Positions 44,037 to 59,000 of a stretch of DNA of 64,000 nucleotides are shown one piece after another. This stretch comes from Stichopus chloronotus (Eukaryota > Echinodermata > Holothuroidea > Aspidochirotida > Stichopodidae): assembly GCA_021234535.1 (NCBI GenBank), contig CM037830.1, forward strand, positions 3,074,170 through 3,138,169, in the 5' to 3' direction. The translations under genes were made by a program, and so were the position numbers. How positions within the stretch are numbered: the stretch's first letter is position 1; each line of letters begins with the position of its first letter. The notes under the pieces were generated by a model. The model did no database searches. It was not told the DNA's origin and worked only from the letters and a program-made list of their open reading frames with translations.

Positions 44037-47000
44037 CTGAGTGAAAGAAACCAAAAACAGATTTAAGTTATTAGGAACTAAGTAGAACAACTTCAACATA
44101 GTCTCCTTATGGTAAAAATGTCCTCCGATGCAATCAAATACTTCAACTGTATAGATCAAAGCTACGATCTAATGTATCGATCACCATATTTTCAACATTT
44201 AATGGGTAGTTTCTAGGATATATGTCATTACAACTTTACATATATCTGGGAAAGCTATGTACAGCATGTGGCATTAGAACTTCAAGTATGACACAACATT
44301 TGGTATCTTCAACTATGTCAGAGAAAGGCTGCAATATATGGAAGCATAACTTCAAAATTGGAAGGAAGGATTAAAGGACAGACAACATAGATCAATTGGT
44401 AAAATGATAAGCAAAGTGGAACCACCTCATCTTTCACACCTTTTATTCCTTTGGTTACATTTACAAGTTCTCTTACCAAATCTAGCAAATTATGATAAAG
44501 GGAAGCTGCCTTACCAGGGGCCCTGGTCTGACTTTTGCTTCCTGGGGCATAAACGACATGAGCCCTCATCTGCTTCCTTTGTATTCTCCAGTACTGCTTC
44601 TTCAGTGACATGATATCCAGGTTCATTCTTTCCAACATGGCCGCCGATTGCTGGCTGCTCAAATTATCCGAAGTTGCCCCAAAAGCTCCTGGACTGACGC
44701 TGGTGATGTCGTTGCAGGAGTTACTTCGGTCACCTGAGAAGCAGTCAAAGAAGATCGGGGTGATTAAAGGGATTTACCAGTAAGAGCAAAAAGAATTGAA
44801 ATTCCATCAAAATTAGTAAATTTTTTCTCTTTATCACTGGAACCTGAGCCTTGAAACATCTTCTGTTTGGAATTCATGAATATTTTAACATATTTAAAGT
44901 GGGACATTCCATTATGTGAAGCAGGTGAAGCCTTGACAGATCAACTAACTTAATGCCATTTTGTACTTCCTCACAATCTCACCTGGCTTAAAAGAAACAT
45001 ATGATAGTGTAAGAGTTATGGTCTTTATTTTCACATTATCAGTATCCATCTACAATAATGTAATCTAACTTTCACTTGTGTCAAATTTGAAACTTGAACA
45101 TGCACTTCAATTTCAAAGAACGACAAAGACTTTCTGCGGTGATTTGACAATGTTAAGTAACATTTTGCAATCTTGAGGCAACTGTACATGCACTTTAATT
45201 TCAAAGAATGACAAAGACTTTCTGCAGTGATTTGACAAAGTTATGTAACATTTTGCAATCTTGAGGCAACTGTACATGCGCTTTAATTTCAAAGAACGAC
45301 AAAGACTTTCTGCAGTGATTTGACAAAGTTATGTAACATTTTGCAACCTTGAGGCAACTGTATATCTCATGTGACCACAGCAATCCAGATTATCCTTGTA
45401 AACAAGATATTAAGGTGGAGTTTGAAGTGCCTGCAGTGAAAAAAATGTGCTTTTCATTTGAGAACCCCTTGACTTATCACTGGTCTAGAGTAAAAGGTCT
45501 GGTACAATCAATGAGCATGTTGTAATGTTTACAGATAGCGAATGATAAAAGGATTTTGCTTTGAATTTACCAAATACTAATAAATCATGGAAGAATAAAG
45601 ATAACTACTTCATTACATGTCATACCTTTACATTAATACAGAGTAGAGGTGAATGTGTAATACATATGTGCTCTAAATCCAACAGATCAAGTACTCCCAT
45701 ATTTATGAAAGATCTTTAAACCAACGTATTATTGATGAAGAGAAAATGATTTTAGTGTGAGGTCATTACCAGTATTCCTTGTAAAGCAAAATTTTAGATC
45801 GTGGGCATGCTCACAACAGAAACTGAGAAATGAAATCTACGCGCTTATGAAAGCGAGTCAACCAAATCGAAAAACACCAAACGATAACATTCACTCAGCA
45901 GAGCCAAAAACTTTGCCGTATATTAATCTTTCCATTTGGGTGTGAGGGAGAGGGTAACTGACGGGTTTAAATAGGCACAGAAACATAACACGACTATCAT
46001 ACGTCCTTGAAAATGTACGAACGTCTCACCCATTTCAATGCGAGCTCTCTGAGGTGAAATTGGCATCGGAAAGAAACCTGTAAAGCACGTCATAGCCTGG
46101 AGGTCGTCTTCGTCGAAGTCGACCTCGTCGTCGCTCTGGCGACCTTTGTCCTTCTTCACCATACTTGGTTCTATCTCCTTCTCAGACTTCTCTAAAGAGC
46201 CCAGAGGTGAGAAGGGTGTAATGCTAAACATGTACTTTTCTCTGATCTCATTCAGATGGGGAAATGGAAAGGGAGCCATTGAATATATAGTCTGTTGGTG
46301 AAAACAACAGAAAGGAATATGTGTAGGTTGCAAAAGAGTGAACAGGCATAAGAAAGTGGATATAACAAGACATTAAATTTCTTCAGAAATGTTGGACTAA
46401 CGGCTGATCTCTGGGCATTTGCATCGTCACATCAGAATTGATCAAAATGACCTATCCTGAATGGATCAATCAATCAAATAAGGAGAAATCTGATAAATCA
46501 TGGAGCAGAAAACATAAGAAAAAAATAAATAATTAGATCCTACAATATTTAATTTAGTTTAGAAAAACCAGAAAGCCAAAAGGCTTTGTGATTCCTTGCT
46601 ACATGGTTATATTATAACAAACATGAATTACCCACATGACAAGAATGAGATCAACCACAGTTACGTTTCTTGAAACACCACATTAATAAGCCTTTAACCC
46701 AAAATGACCTTTTTTTTGACCTAAAATGACATTTGACTTCCATCAAAAGCAACAGGGATAACCTACTCAATATGACCAATCCACACATCAAGTATGACAT
46801 CAGTCACAGTTACCCTTTTGGAGATATTGTGTTCGAAAAGTTTTTACAGTTTGACCACTGGTGACCTCAAATGACATTTGACCTCCACCAAAATCAAAAG
46901 GGATCTTCAACTCATTATAACCAACCCACACACCTAGTATTACATCAGTCAGGTTACTCTTCTGGAGATATTTTGTTTACCAGGGTTTTACAGTTTGGCC

Positions 47001-50000
47001 TCTGGTGACCTAAAATGACCTTTGACCTAGCCAAAAAACAATAGGGATCATCCACTCTATATGACCAATCTACAAACCAAGTGTGACATCAGTCACAGTT
47101 ACCCTTCTGGAGATATCGTGTTTACAAGGTTTCCACAGTTTGACCTCTGGTGACCTCAAATTACCTTTGACCTCGACGAAAAACAATAGGGATCTTCTGC
47201 TCATTATTACAAACCCACACATGAAGAATTACATCAGTCATGGTTACCTTCTGGAGATATTTTGTTTACAAGGTTTTTACAGTTTGGCCTCTAATGACCT
47301 TTGACCTTGACCAAAAACAATAGGGACCTTCTATATTATATTGGCATTCCACATGCTAAGTATGAAATCCCTCAGAGTTACCCTTCTTGAGATATCGTGT
47401 TTACAAGCAAAGGCGTCACATACACATGCACATACGCACACACACACACACACACGACATCACCATCGCATAGATTCCTTGCCTGCCTTCGGCAAGGAAT
47501 CAATAATAGTCATAGTCTGTTACTTTACAAGAACCAACAACTGGAAATTCACAAAAATATCAATACTGTACTCCCGAATCTATCATCGTGACAACAACCA
47601 AATTACAAACTGCTGTGTTCACTTAAAACTACTTTTGTTCCTACCAAAGATCCAATCAGTAACACAATCAAGCAGCAAGACTTTGAAGTAGCCAGTCACA
47701 TGTGCCACCATCAGAGGGTTCACTGACATACTGCAGTCAGTTTTTCATATTATTTTGATTTGAAATGCAAACAACTTGCAGTCTTGACGGGCTCCAATAA
47801 ATATACTTCTTAAGAACTTCGCTTTCACCTGAAGAACACGTCAATGACTTCATGCAGCATGATACAAAACTTTGGTAAAGTTAAACAGATAGGAATACTC
47901 AAATTAGAGATTATATCCCTGCAACTCTTTGGCAGGTGTTATTGAAATGCTAAATGTTATATTTTTTTGTCAAGCAACTTAGGTGAAGGAGCTGACAGAT
48001 GACACAGCAGTCTCTTTTACCTGAATTAGATCATCTTCATCAAGGGTTTGTCCTCTTAGCATCTTGTTAGTCAAATTTCCCATGCGGCTGTAAAATTCAT
48101 CTGCGCTCTGCACATGCATTAGGCGTCTGCATTAGTACAACAGAGAATGGGTTGCTATGGTTACCATGAGTCAGTTCAATTTAGATAAAAGGTTCTACAA
48201 AAATGCGCAATACAAGAAAATGGAGTAAGGACTAAGGGGGGGATTCTAAAATTCTAAAAAATATAATTTATCTCTCTGACTTACATCCACATAATAATGT
48301 CAAAACTCACAAGTTGGTGACTCTGACAATTTGGTTCAAAGATCACTTTGGGATTAAAGTAGCAAATGATTAAACCTTAAACACACTGTCTTCAGACACT
48401 TTAAAATTCTTTCTATATTTCATTTGCAAATTAGACCACAAACATGAGGTAGTTCCATCTGTTACATACATTTCATGTGCACTATATTTTCACAACATGT
48501 CACGAGCACTGTGATTTTTACCACATGTGTATGTAACCATATGCACTGGGTAACAATTCAAACATGGAACATATAACCAAGTATGACTTCCCTCTTACAG
48601 TAAATAACACAACTATAACTACCCAATGATATCGAGGGCAGCAATAAATCAAGTAATTTTCAGCCATGAGTCTACATCACTTCTCTAACATTGACACCTA
48701 GCCTCACCCTCTAGACAACAGACGTATTCAGACAATAAGAAATAAAAACGAATCCAGTCAAAAGGATCAATTACCTCCCAAAGCCGGGAGATAATGTAAA
48801 TGACACCATAGAATTATGTTGTTTGAAGTCAAATATTGAACAGTCCTACCAGTCATTCATTGTGGTACAGGTGCAAATCAATCATGAACCACTCTGAAAT
48901 AAAGACAACGTTGTCACGACAACTTAAACATGCCTCTCAGTCACTCGTTGAGTGTACTCTACCTGGTTGAATGCACTGGTATTTAATCAGAACCTCTGTA
49001 ATCTGTTTCAGCAGTTAATTAAGTTCAACAAACAGAAAAGGCACTACTCATTACTTGTCAGATCATGGGTCCAGTTTAACATCTCTTAAGGTCAGGATGA
49101 ACTGATGAAGGAAGTATTACAATAAAATAAGGTAACACTTAACAGATAATGGCAAAGGAGGTGGCTACATAGATATTCACTTCACTTTAAAATTGCATTA
49201 GAACAAGTTGGTTATTTTATATATCTGTGAGTATCCATGGCACCTTTGAAAGATTTCACTCTATTGGTACATAGATTCCCAACAACTCTCTGGTGTGGGT
49301 ATTCATGAGTGACTTGTTTTGGGGGGAATTTTGAGCTAAGTCAAACTGATGCATAAGTAAACAAGGGGTAAGTATATGTCTATGATGTGAATCTTGACAT
49401 ACTCTGTAACATTCCTCCTTTTCAATTTTCACCTGAAATAAGTTTCAAAGCCCTGTACCTCAGAACTGATTAATTTAGTTATCTTCATGACTGGATGATT
49501 CTCTGCAACTTTGTGGAAAAATCTCCAGGCTGTTTGGTATCACTGAGGAATCCAAGGGAAGGGGGACCAATGGGGGTCATGACACCACACAAAGGTGGGC
49601 CCAAAAAATTGCTCACAGACTTTAACCCTAGGAAAACAGAATTTCTGAGAAGAAAAGTAACTTCTCAATTGTACCAATTTGTTGCACCAAATCGCATCAC
49701 ATCTGACAGCATTCAGTGAAGAGGAAAACTTTCCAAAGGGGAAGGGACACCCCTCGGCAATGTTGCTGAGAGGAAGGGACACCCCTCCCCCAAAGTTGCT
49801 GTGCCACCATTTGGGCTCCTCCAAAATAAAAGGACTCAGATCTGCCTTGGAGTTTGGACTTGGAGTTTGGTTAGAAGTGATGGTGTGCACAATAGCAGCA
49901 GGAGTCAACATTTCAATAATATCTCTGAGATCTTCAAGGCCAAATGAGGATCAAATTCTCACTATTTAATGACCGTGTACCAAGAATTACCCATTGAATT

Positions 50001-53000
50001 TAATTACCCGCCTCAGTTTGGCTGGTGGGTAATTACTTGAAACAATGACCAGGAAGAAAATTGAAGGGATTTAAGGTACAGCTATTTGGATAATAATCTG
50101 ACATAGATTTAAATACACCTGCATTAGCAGTACAAACAGATGTTTATTGGTGAGACTGTATTTTCTTTGAATTGCATTTGTACTTTTACTATACAGAATT
50201 GTGTGCTTCTTGTTTGAAATACTGTATTTGAAATAGAAGGACGATTTGGAAGGCCATACAATGGATTTCCCTTCATTTAATTGGTTTTTGTTTTAAACAG
50301 CAGTGTATTAAACAATGCCTTATTGTTTTATTAATTTTAAAATGGTTTTGAAAGGCATCCTCTGTTGTGAATGGCCTACTGATCATCTTCAACAGATCAT
50401 CATTAATTTGTGCAGGCATACAAACAGACTGCCTGTTATTCAAAGTGGTTAAAGTGACAGTTTGTATTTATCATGACTGCATGTGACTTCAAACCATTTA
50501 TGACCTGAACCAAACAACATAGACTTCTTGACTTCTCTCAGTGTATTAAACCATGATATTACATACAGCAAGGGACATCACTGTCATAAATTAATCTTTA
50601 GGCAAAACAAGAGTATGTCTAGATGCTAGCCTGTCCTGCAAGACATAATACACTTCAAAACAGTCACATAGGTGTGCATATGAACCACCAAACCATTCAA
50701 ATAGTAATTTAATAAATTTTATACTTCTTTATGAATTTACAGTATGGCAAGGAAGTAATGTGAGATCTTCTTCAAAGTTTTGCTTAACAATGAATTGCAA
50801 TATCCTGTGACAGAATACTGTGCATTGTAATACAACCAAAGCATCCCATGAATAATAAATTTGTGTCAGACAACAGCCTAATAATGGAAGACGTTGTTAA
50901 AGCTTTGGAGTTACTGTGCATGGGTGGAATCAACATTTGTATTATCGTAGATACATAAATTGCCGGCAAAGTCTGACATACCGTGAGCAATCAAAGCAGC
51001 TAAAGTGCGGTAAACTGCACACCTGCATTTCAGGAAACACATATAATGTACCAAAAAGTGTGCAATCTTAGAGTTCACATTGACAGCAGAGGTGACTTGA
51101 GAATCACATGCCGTTTTTTTTCTTTTTCAAAACATCTGACACTCTTGATTGAACTTTGGCAGTTTTTATGAAAGTAGACTGTAAAAGCTTAATGTACTTT
51201 AAAAACAATACTTTTGAGTTTGGTCTTTGGATTTGAAATCTTTCATCCAACACATATAGCTTTGTGAAACATGTGACAAAGCTTAGTCAAATTAAGTACT
51301 CTCATGCTTTATTTCCAGTCCCCCCCCCCCATGAATATTAATTGGCAAGTGATTTACTTAGATTTTTAATTGATTAGATGTCAAGAGATATGCAGTCTCA
51401 TGAATTTAGTCAAAGGTTTGTTTGCATTAGGAACTCTCCAGCCATCCTCTACAAGACAGCAGCTTGTGGAGTTTGTTGAAAGCCATTATTGCATTGCTAT
51501 GTTAGTTGGATGTTTTTGTCATGGTTTTGAATGGCAAACGGTTGCTTTAAGCACTCCATGCATGTTCAGACTTTAATGTGACAAGAACCTGATGTGTATT
51601 CTGGTCCAATAGGACAGAAGTTAATATTGGATGACAAGACAAACATTGGCACTCTGTATGTACATCCATCACTGCCTAAACATTCAAAAGCTGTGTGTTT
51701 CAGAGTGATTCAACATCCACTGCAAGGTTAAATTCATGGCTTGGAAGTTCTTAGCATGATACACCTCAGATAGCAGCATGAAAAAGATGGGATGAATAAT
51801 GAAATGCGGCTCATGAACTTGCATATTAGTAGTTTACACGGAATAATTGTTATTAAACTCTGGAATATACCATGTCCAGTTGATTAAACATTTTAATCAT
51901 GTCCAGTTGATTAAACATTTTAATCTTATACAGCTTCCTCTACAGAAACTGCATGTATACATTCAATACATGGAAGATATTAAATATGTGTTTACACTGT
52001 ATTCATGAATACATTCAATATGTGGATACACTAAGCATGTGAGCGCATTCAACAATAACAGAAACTAAATTTCTGGTTGAATACCAATTAGAACTTACTT
52101 TTCCAACTTCAACCAGATTGCTAGGGCTGTCCGAAGTAAAATTTCTGACCCTTCGAGGAAGAGGGTGTCCCAAACTCTGAGAACTAGACTATTAGGGAGG
52201 CAGGTGGCAAACAAGGTTAGAAACCACTGCATAGTAAAAACATTGGTCAAAGGCGGCTCATAACTCCCTGAACAAAAGAAAAAGGGAAACAATGTTAAAG
52301 TTCAATGTTTTCAAAAGAATAGAAAATAGGTGTGAATGAAATTGTGTATTTACGCACCACTTAAAGATTGCACGACGTGCTTCTCACAGAATGGTGGCGT
52401 TATGAAGAAGTTGCAGAAACCCCGATTAAAAACCTGTTGCAATTGTGCCCCCCTCTTAATGTCACAAATTTGCATACTTAGCCGATATTTATTTATGATG
52501 CAGATATAAGACAGGAATTGCCCGTACAGTTGTTAATATGTGATGGAATTTGTGACTGTTTTCAGCATGTTCATGATAAATACAGCTGATACTCCAACAT
52601 GCCATTTTCATGTCACACCACTTTTAAGAGCAAAATCAATTTGGCTTTTATGTAAACATTTTGCACATTAATCAACAAACCAACAACTTTAGTACAGTGA
52701 GATCTGGTTGGGGATGTATTTTATCAAGGAGAATGATCTCAGTTTAATGGAACATCATGAATGGATATATCTTCTGCGAGGGTCTGATGTGTGTGTAGAT
52801 ATGCCCTTGTTTTCGGGTGGGATCGAGGACCGAAACAATAGATTTTAGGTCCTCTGTAAAAAATTCAATAGATTTCTCCGGTCCTCTCAAGAAAACAATA
52901 GACAGTCTATTGTTAAGGTTAGGGTTGAGGACGAAAAAACAAAAGAAAGCACAATGAGGTCCTTGGAATGAATGGAAAACAAAGCTGTATGTATGTGTGT

Positions 53001-56000
53001 GTGTCTGATCAATGTATCAAGGCATTCAAATGCAGGAAAAATGCCAGCGTTAAACTAGTCTGTCTCTGATACGCACACTTGATCATAGTTTATTAATTTA
53101 ATAACATCATTTTGTAAAGAGGGACAAGTGTGAAAGAATTTTGGTAGATAACATACCCAAGGGAAGTGGATCTGTTTCCAGAATATGAATTATTCACCTA
53201 TAATTGGTTGAAACGAACCTGATTCAGTATCATTGGCTGCTTTCTGCAGTTTATCCAAGTGATCTGCTAACACTGGCATCTTGAAATGAAGCAATTCCCT
53301 GAAGACAGCCATATCCACAGAAAGAGCTCGGAGATTATTGGAGAAGTAGTTATCTGGGAGGACATGGTCTATTAAGAATATCATAACCTTGGTAAGAATA
53401 AAAGCAAAAGAGAGAGAGAGAAATGATACTGCAGTTTATACACACACAGTAGTCACCATGTAAACTGAGCCAAACATACACTAGCCTGAAAAAGCTTAGT
53501 GTAAGCATAAAGCGTAAGAGTGGAACAAATATCACTTTATCACACAGTACATGTAATACATTAAATACAAGAAATAGCTGGAATATGAGTTGAAAATTTG
53601 TTAAGAAACGCAAAATTCAGTGGAATGTGTCACAGCCACTACAAAAACATTATTTAAGCCCCCTTTTGCATAAGGGAATATTCATGTCCATTCCCATTGG
53701 TCTGTTTGATTTCAAGTAACGACGATTGACTGCTATGCTTTCTTGGCCAGTATAAATTTTGTGCAGCCAACAAAAATGTCAAGACAATTCTCATGTTCAA
53801 ATATCTGGAAAACGAGTGCATAGTCGTCCTCTTTGAGATTTTGTAACAGGTGATCTTTTCCCCTATTTCCTCTTCCCTCAAACACTAACAAAGAAACATA
53901 GGTAGATGACCCAGCGATTACCAGGGCAACTCCTATTCCAGCTTTAAATATCTCCCACCACTTTTTCCTGCTGCCAAAGTTTGGACTTTTCCTCTACCTT
54001 GCAGGAGATAAGAGCCCAAAGCACAATGAAATGTTGAAGCGATTTCTCATGGGAGATCAGGACCAACTCGCTGAAAGAAGAAATGTCGACCGACTTCCTC
54101 TACTGTATATTAGGGTTAACTAAAACAATGAAATTTCAGACTGACTTCTCCCTTCTTGAGATACTGTGTTCACAAGTTTTTCACGATTTGACCCATTTGA
54201 CCCCTGTTGACCCCTAATGACCTCTGACATCCACCAAAAATGATAGGCTTCTAGTACTCAATAAGGTACATCTTTATTCCAAATATGACATCTGTCTCAG
54301 CTTCCCTTGTTGAGGTGTCTTGTTTTCAAGGTAGGCATCACAAAGATACACACATATCCACACACACTTTCACCTACATGATTACAAAAGTTACAATTTC
54401 ATTTGAACCAAAAGAACCTCTACAAACCTGGCAAGAAACTTGATTGACTTTAAATTATAGCTGTAATAGTCTTTCATGAAATCCAGGAATTGACAGCTGA
54501 GAATTCCTTCTTCTAAATCAATCATAAAGACGTAATTTAATCATTCATAGATCATGAATAGATCTACGACAAGGATGAGTGAACAATGGCTCCGAGTCTA
54601 CCAGTAAGTCTGTGTTATAAATCACTGAATGATTCACAAACTTATCCTGGGATGTCACTTAATCAATTCACATGGTCTCCTTCAGATAAAATAACAAATT
54701 TAAACTCATGAAGAGCTCTGCCATACCAGGAAATGGAGGTTTTCTTTACCCTGCACATTGATCTTCAAGTTCACCGGCACACCAGAGATGGTGAGGTAAA
54801 TTTAATTAGAGCTTAGTCATACAAAAGATAAAATAAAACACACATCACATCAACATATCTGGACAATCTCACAAGGGAAGGTGAATATGTTTGCTTCCTC
54901 CACAAGGTGAGGATGTAATGCGGAGTACCTTGAACCTACGAAGTTTCAAGAGAGACTACGAGCAACACAAGCTTTGTAGGCACTGGAACGGCAGCTAATT
55001 CACCCCTGTGGTGAAATTACCAGATTTTTACCTTAAAGGCATCGTCTTCAATTCTATCCATTACTTCCAGAATGAGGGCAGCAATCACATTGAATCCCTG
55101 ACAGTACCCAACGGATTTGTTCCACCTTGCATAAGCTAGAAGAACCCTCTTCAGGACTACTCTCTCATCCTCAGCACCCTGACCACAAAATGCACTGCAG
55201 CCAGTTCTGTGTAAATCCTGCAAAATACATAAATGGAAAGATACTGTAGATAAGTTAAGTGTGTTCAATGAGGTGGGCAGTCCTCACTACTGCCAGAGCT
55301 ACACATATATAGATATAATGACAATATACTGACGATACTGTATACTGACAAATGCAGGAAGGAATGGTCAAACATCAATGGTTCATTACAGCATTTCTGA
55401 TTAGATAACCGATGTACCTATTCAGAATCAGGGTTGTCCCAAATATGATCCAAACCTTACATGCTTTTGTTCGTCAATTTGACCGATTGACCATTTCTTT
55501 ATTCCACTACAAATATCAATCTTATAAAAGAAGGACAATTAAGTGGCCGAGTTTATGTCAAAAAGCATACACGTATCTATTGTAGTGAAACAGTTGTCTG
55601 ATTTAAAAGCAAATGCTTATTATTTGAGATAATAAAGTCTGTAACAATGTGACACACTTTTATCACACTCTGTAATGTTACTCAAGTATTATATGAACAA
55701 AGAATGCAACCACCACTTTGCAAGTTCCACAGAGGAAAGAGCTGCTCTTTTGGACATCAATTGAGTCTGCCTTGTTCCAGCTGCTGCTCGTTTTGGTTTC
55801 CCCAGAGCTATTCTGTGGTCATCCCCATGAAGAATTTCATAAGACTGCAGCAGACATACTCATAGAGGCAAACTACTTCACAGTAAGAGCCAAGTATTTA
55901 TGCAATGGCATTTCTCAGACAGTCTTTTTTTTTTCATAAGTAGACTTCTTGCCACTTTAAACAAAAATATCACTGTCAGAAATGAGGCTCAGAGTCACTC

Positions 56001-59000
56001 CTAAAACAAATTGGTGCATAAATCTCATAATCATGTTTATAGAAACTCCAGATGTCATTGACCATGTTACTATGTATGAGTCATGGAGTCTCCAGAGCAA
56101 CATTATTACCTAGTAATGACAGGACACAGCAATATGGCAATGTGATTAAAAGGGTTAATTAACTATCGTGTCTATTCAACTGGATTGCGTCTGGCAAGAA
56201 TCTCTCCACCATAAGTAATAGATGGCAGTTGCACAAAGTTTATCGTTTGGACCAAAACCACAGACTTAATTGAGTAGATTTGAAACAATATTGCAAAACA
56301 GGGAGGAACATTCACATGAGAAAAACAAATGTACTGTAGAATGACACATTAGCACAATGAGTTATGTGTATCACAAACATGGTATGTTGCTGGCATTCCG
56401 TTAATCACAGAATTGCTGAATAAAACACAGAAATTGAATATGCAGTAAATTACTTGTCCAAATTCTGAATCTTATCAACAGCTCTAAAGGAATGAATTTT
56501 GACAGTTTCTGTTTTTTCTATGTGAATGCTACTTTATTGCAATATTTCGAAGAGGAGTGATGTGTTTTCATAGTGGGAGCAAGGCAACAAGGGTACGTGT
56601 AATATATAACATGTGGTAAATGAATCTGTGACGTTACCACAACCCCTGCAAAAGAAATTTACCTGGTCTGCACATACTGAACAACTGACCTTTGCCCTTG
56701 CAACTATCGCTCTCCTCCCATATGACCTGGTGACCACCGGAACTATTGTTAACAACATCTCCGACAATTCTGTCTTATCATCATCTTGGCCCATGTACTC
56801 TCATTTATCACTATAATATCTCCAATGACATTCTCCTTGCCATATGTCAAAGGTCACCAGCACTTACAAAACATTGCAACTGACAGCAGTCAACAGCACG
56901 ATGGTTGGGTGAAGACAGGTGTATGTGGCGTAATAATCGGCCCATATCTGATCCAATATTTTCTCTCTTAAGCGCGTTCTCTTTTGACAATTAATTTTTT
57001 ATTTTATATATGATGGAGTCTCTGGAGTACTTTAATCAGGATTCCAAATCGTCACAAAATTTACAGGTATTATCTGACTTTCCCAATGAAACTAGCCTTC
57101 ATGGGGGACTTGTCAATTCCTTTCCTGGTTTATGGATTAATATTTCACCCAGAGCTAACATAACTGCAAGTTGCCAAACATTGGCAAACTTAGGCAACTA
57201 AATTTCACTGATCTCGATGTTTTATTGGTGGTGGTGAACATTCGCCTGATCCGATATCTGATTCTATTATCAATTGATCTCTATCTGATGCACTAAGCAA
57301 TAAGGTGTACTTAAAAAGTTATTCTGTCTACCACAATATTCATAACTATATACTACAAAGAAGATCCACTGGCTATCCCAATCTTGTCAAAATAAACTAC
57401 CACACTTTCATACCTTGACTATTTGGGAGCCTAGCTTATCGTCATCTGGATTCGTCCGATCATTGAATGCCGTTCTTACGGTCTTCTGCCAATCCACTTT
57501 AAGACGCTTTATGTGCCAGTCTGCTAGACTCAACCACATTTTCCTTCTAAATTCTGGAGGGATACCAAAGGGTAGTCGAGCCATGGAACGCAGAGCATCA
57601 TACCACTGAAAATGGATGAGAAAATTATCAATGAGAAGTGGATAAACAACTGCAGTTGAAGTATTACGATGGAGTGTTGAGTTGTGCCGTATTGATATGC
57701 ACAACGAAAAAGTGGGACGTACATGAGACCCATTGTGAGTAGGGAGATAAACACAGCTGTCAGATTACAGATAGTATGAAAAGATGGAAAAAAAAATCGG
57801 GAAGCACAGAAATTATTACGCTGAGTAAGGGAATCCAATACAGGTATGAAAGTTTCAGGTGATCAATCATTACCTCAAGCTACATTTTTGGCTAGGGGTA
57901 AGTAAAATTCTCATTTGGTTCCTCTCTTTTACTGACACCAAATATGAAAGATGTACTGAGAAGATCATATTACCCACAATACACAGGGGCAGAGTATTTT
58001 GATGGTCCTTGCATGCTCACCAGGATATATGCAACACTTAAAACTAGGACTGTGTTTATGCAAGGAGGAGTTTAAGACATTCAAAAAGTTTGACAGTTTT
58101 TCGAAACTATTGGATGTGAAAGTTGACTAATTATGCTAATTATAAGCATTGTAATACACTAGTACCTTTCAAAAACCTCACAAACTGACTGATATTAACT
58201 CAATGCACCCCTTTAACTTCAAATAATATGAAGTTGTTTTTCCAAATTTTGTGTGTTTATTGGTTTTCAAGAGGTGATGTATACTAAATTTAAATGATCT
58301 TTCACACCTACAATTTCTTAATACTTAGCACATCATAAGGCTAATCATATAGCACGTGTCTGTTGAATGCCCAAAATTGTTAGACCTACTTTTTGTTAGA
58401 TTTCACACTTTTGCAATCTTCTGAACCCTTTGACTTCCATCCAAATAAAATCACAGTAAAAGGATTCTTGCTGTCAAATGTTGTAAGAAGAGCAAATCCC
58501 ATAATAAGTGATCCACTTAATGTGACCTAATATTGAGATGCCACAACTCAAATTTGGCTTGGTTATTTACTTCACTCCTCACTTATACACCTGTCTCAAC
58601 AAAACAAATGTAAAGAGTGCATTTGTATACACCTGTCACAACACGACAAATGCAAAGAGTGCATTTGTTTTTCTGAGACAGGTCTGTGACGAGTGAAATA
58701 AACAGTCTTTAACAAGTTAGGGTGCCACGATAAGAGGTAAAGGAGCTGAAATGTTTAATGGAACATAATGACACTATCTCAAAAAGCTTCAAAACAAATC
58801 CAACGGAAAAAGCTTTGATAATACCTGTCTAAAGGATTTCTTGCCGGGATGGGGTTCAATGCTGAATCGAAGTTGTGCATCCTCTCCTGATTAATAAAAA
58901 AATATCAGAGAAGTTTAAAATTAAATTTGCATGTATCTAGGTGTACTGTAGTACATGATACCAATTGTAAACACAAAATGTCTTCATTTTGAAGAGGGCA

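Noticed and set aside
49495..49969. Overlapping ORFs on both strands (74-123 codons)
   Set aside because: Open in both directions because the stretch is GC-richer; no conserved motif seen in any frame.
52905..52930. Telomere-like GTTAGGGTT
   Set aside because: A single degenerate unit, not an array.
55718..55939. 73-codon ORF with FWTSIESALFQLLLVL
   Set aside because: Looked like a membrane-protein fragment but has no recognisable partner exons and ends in a T-run.
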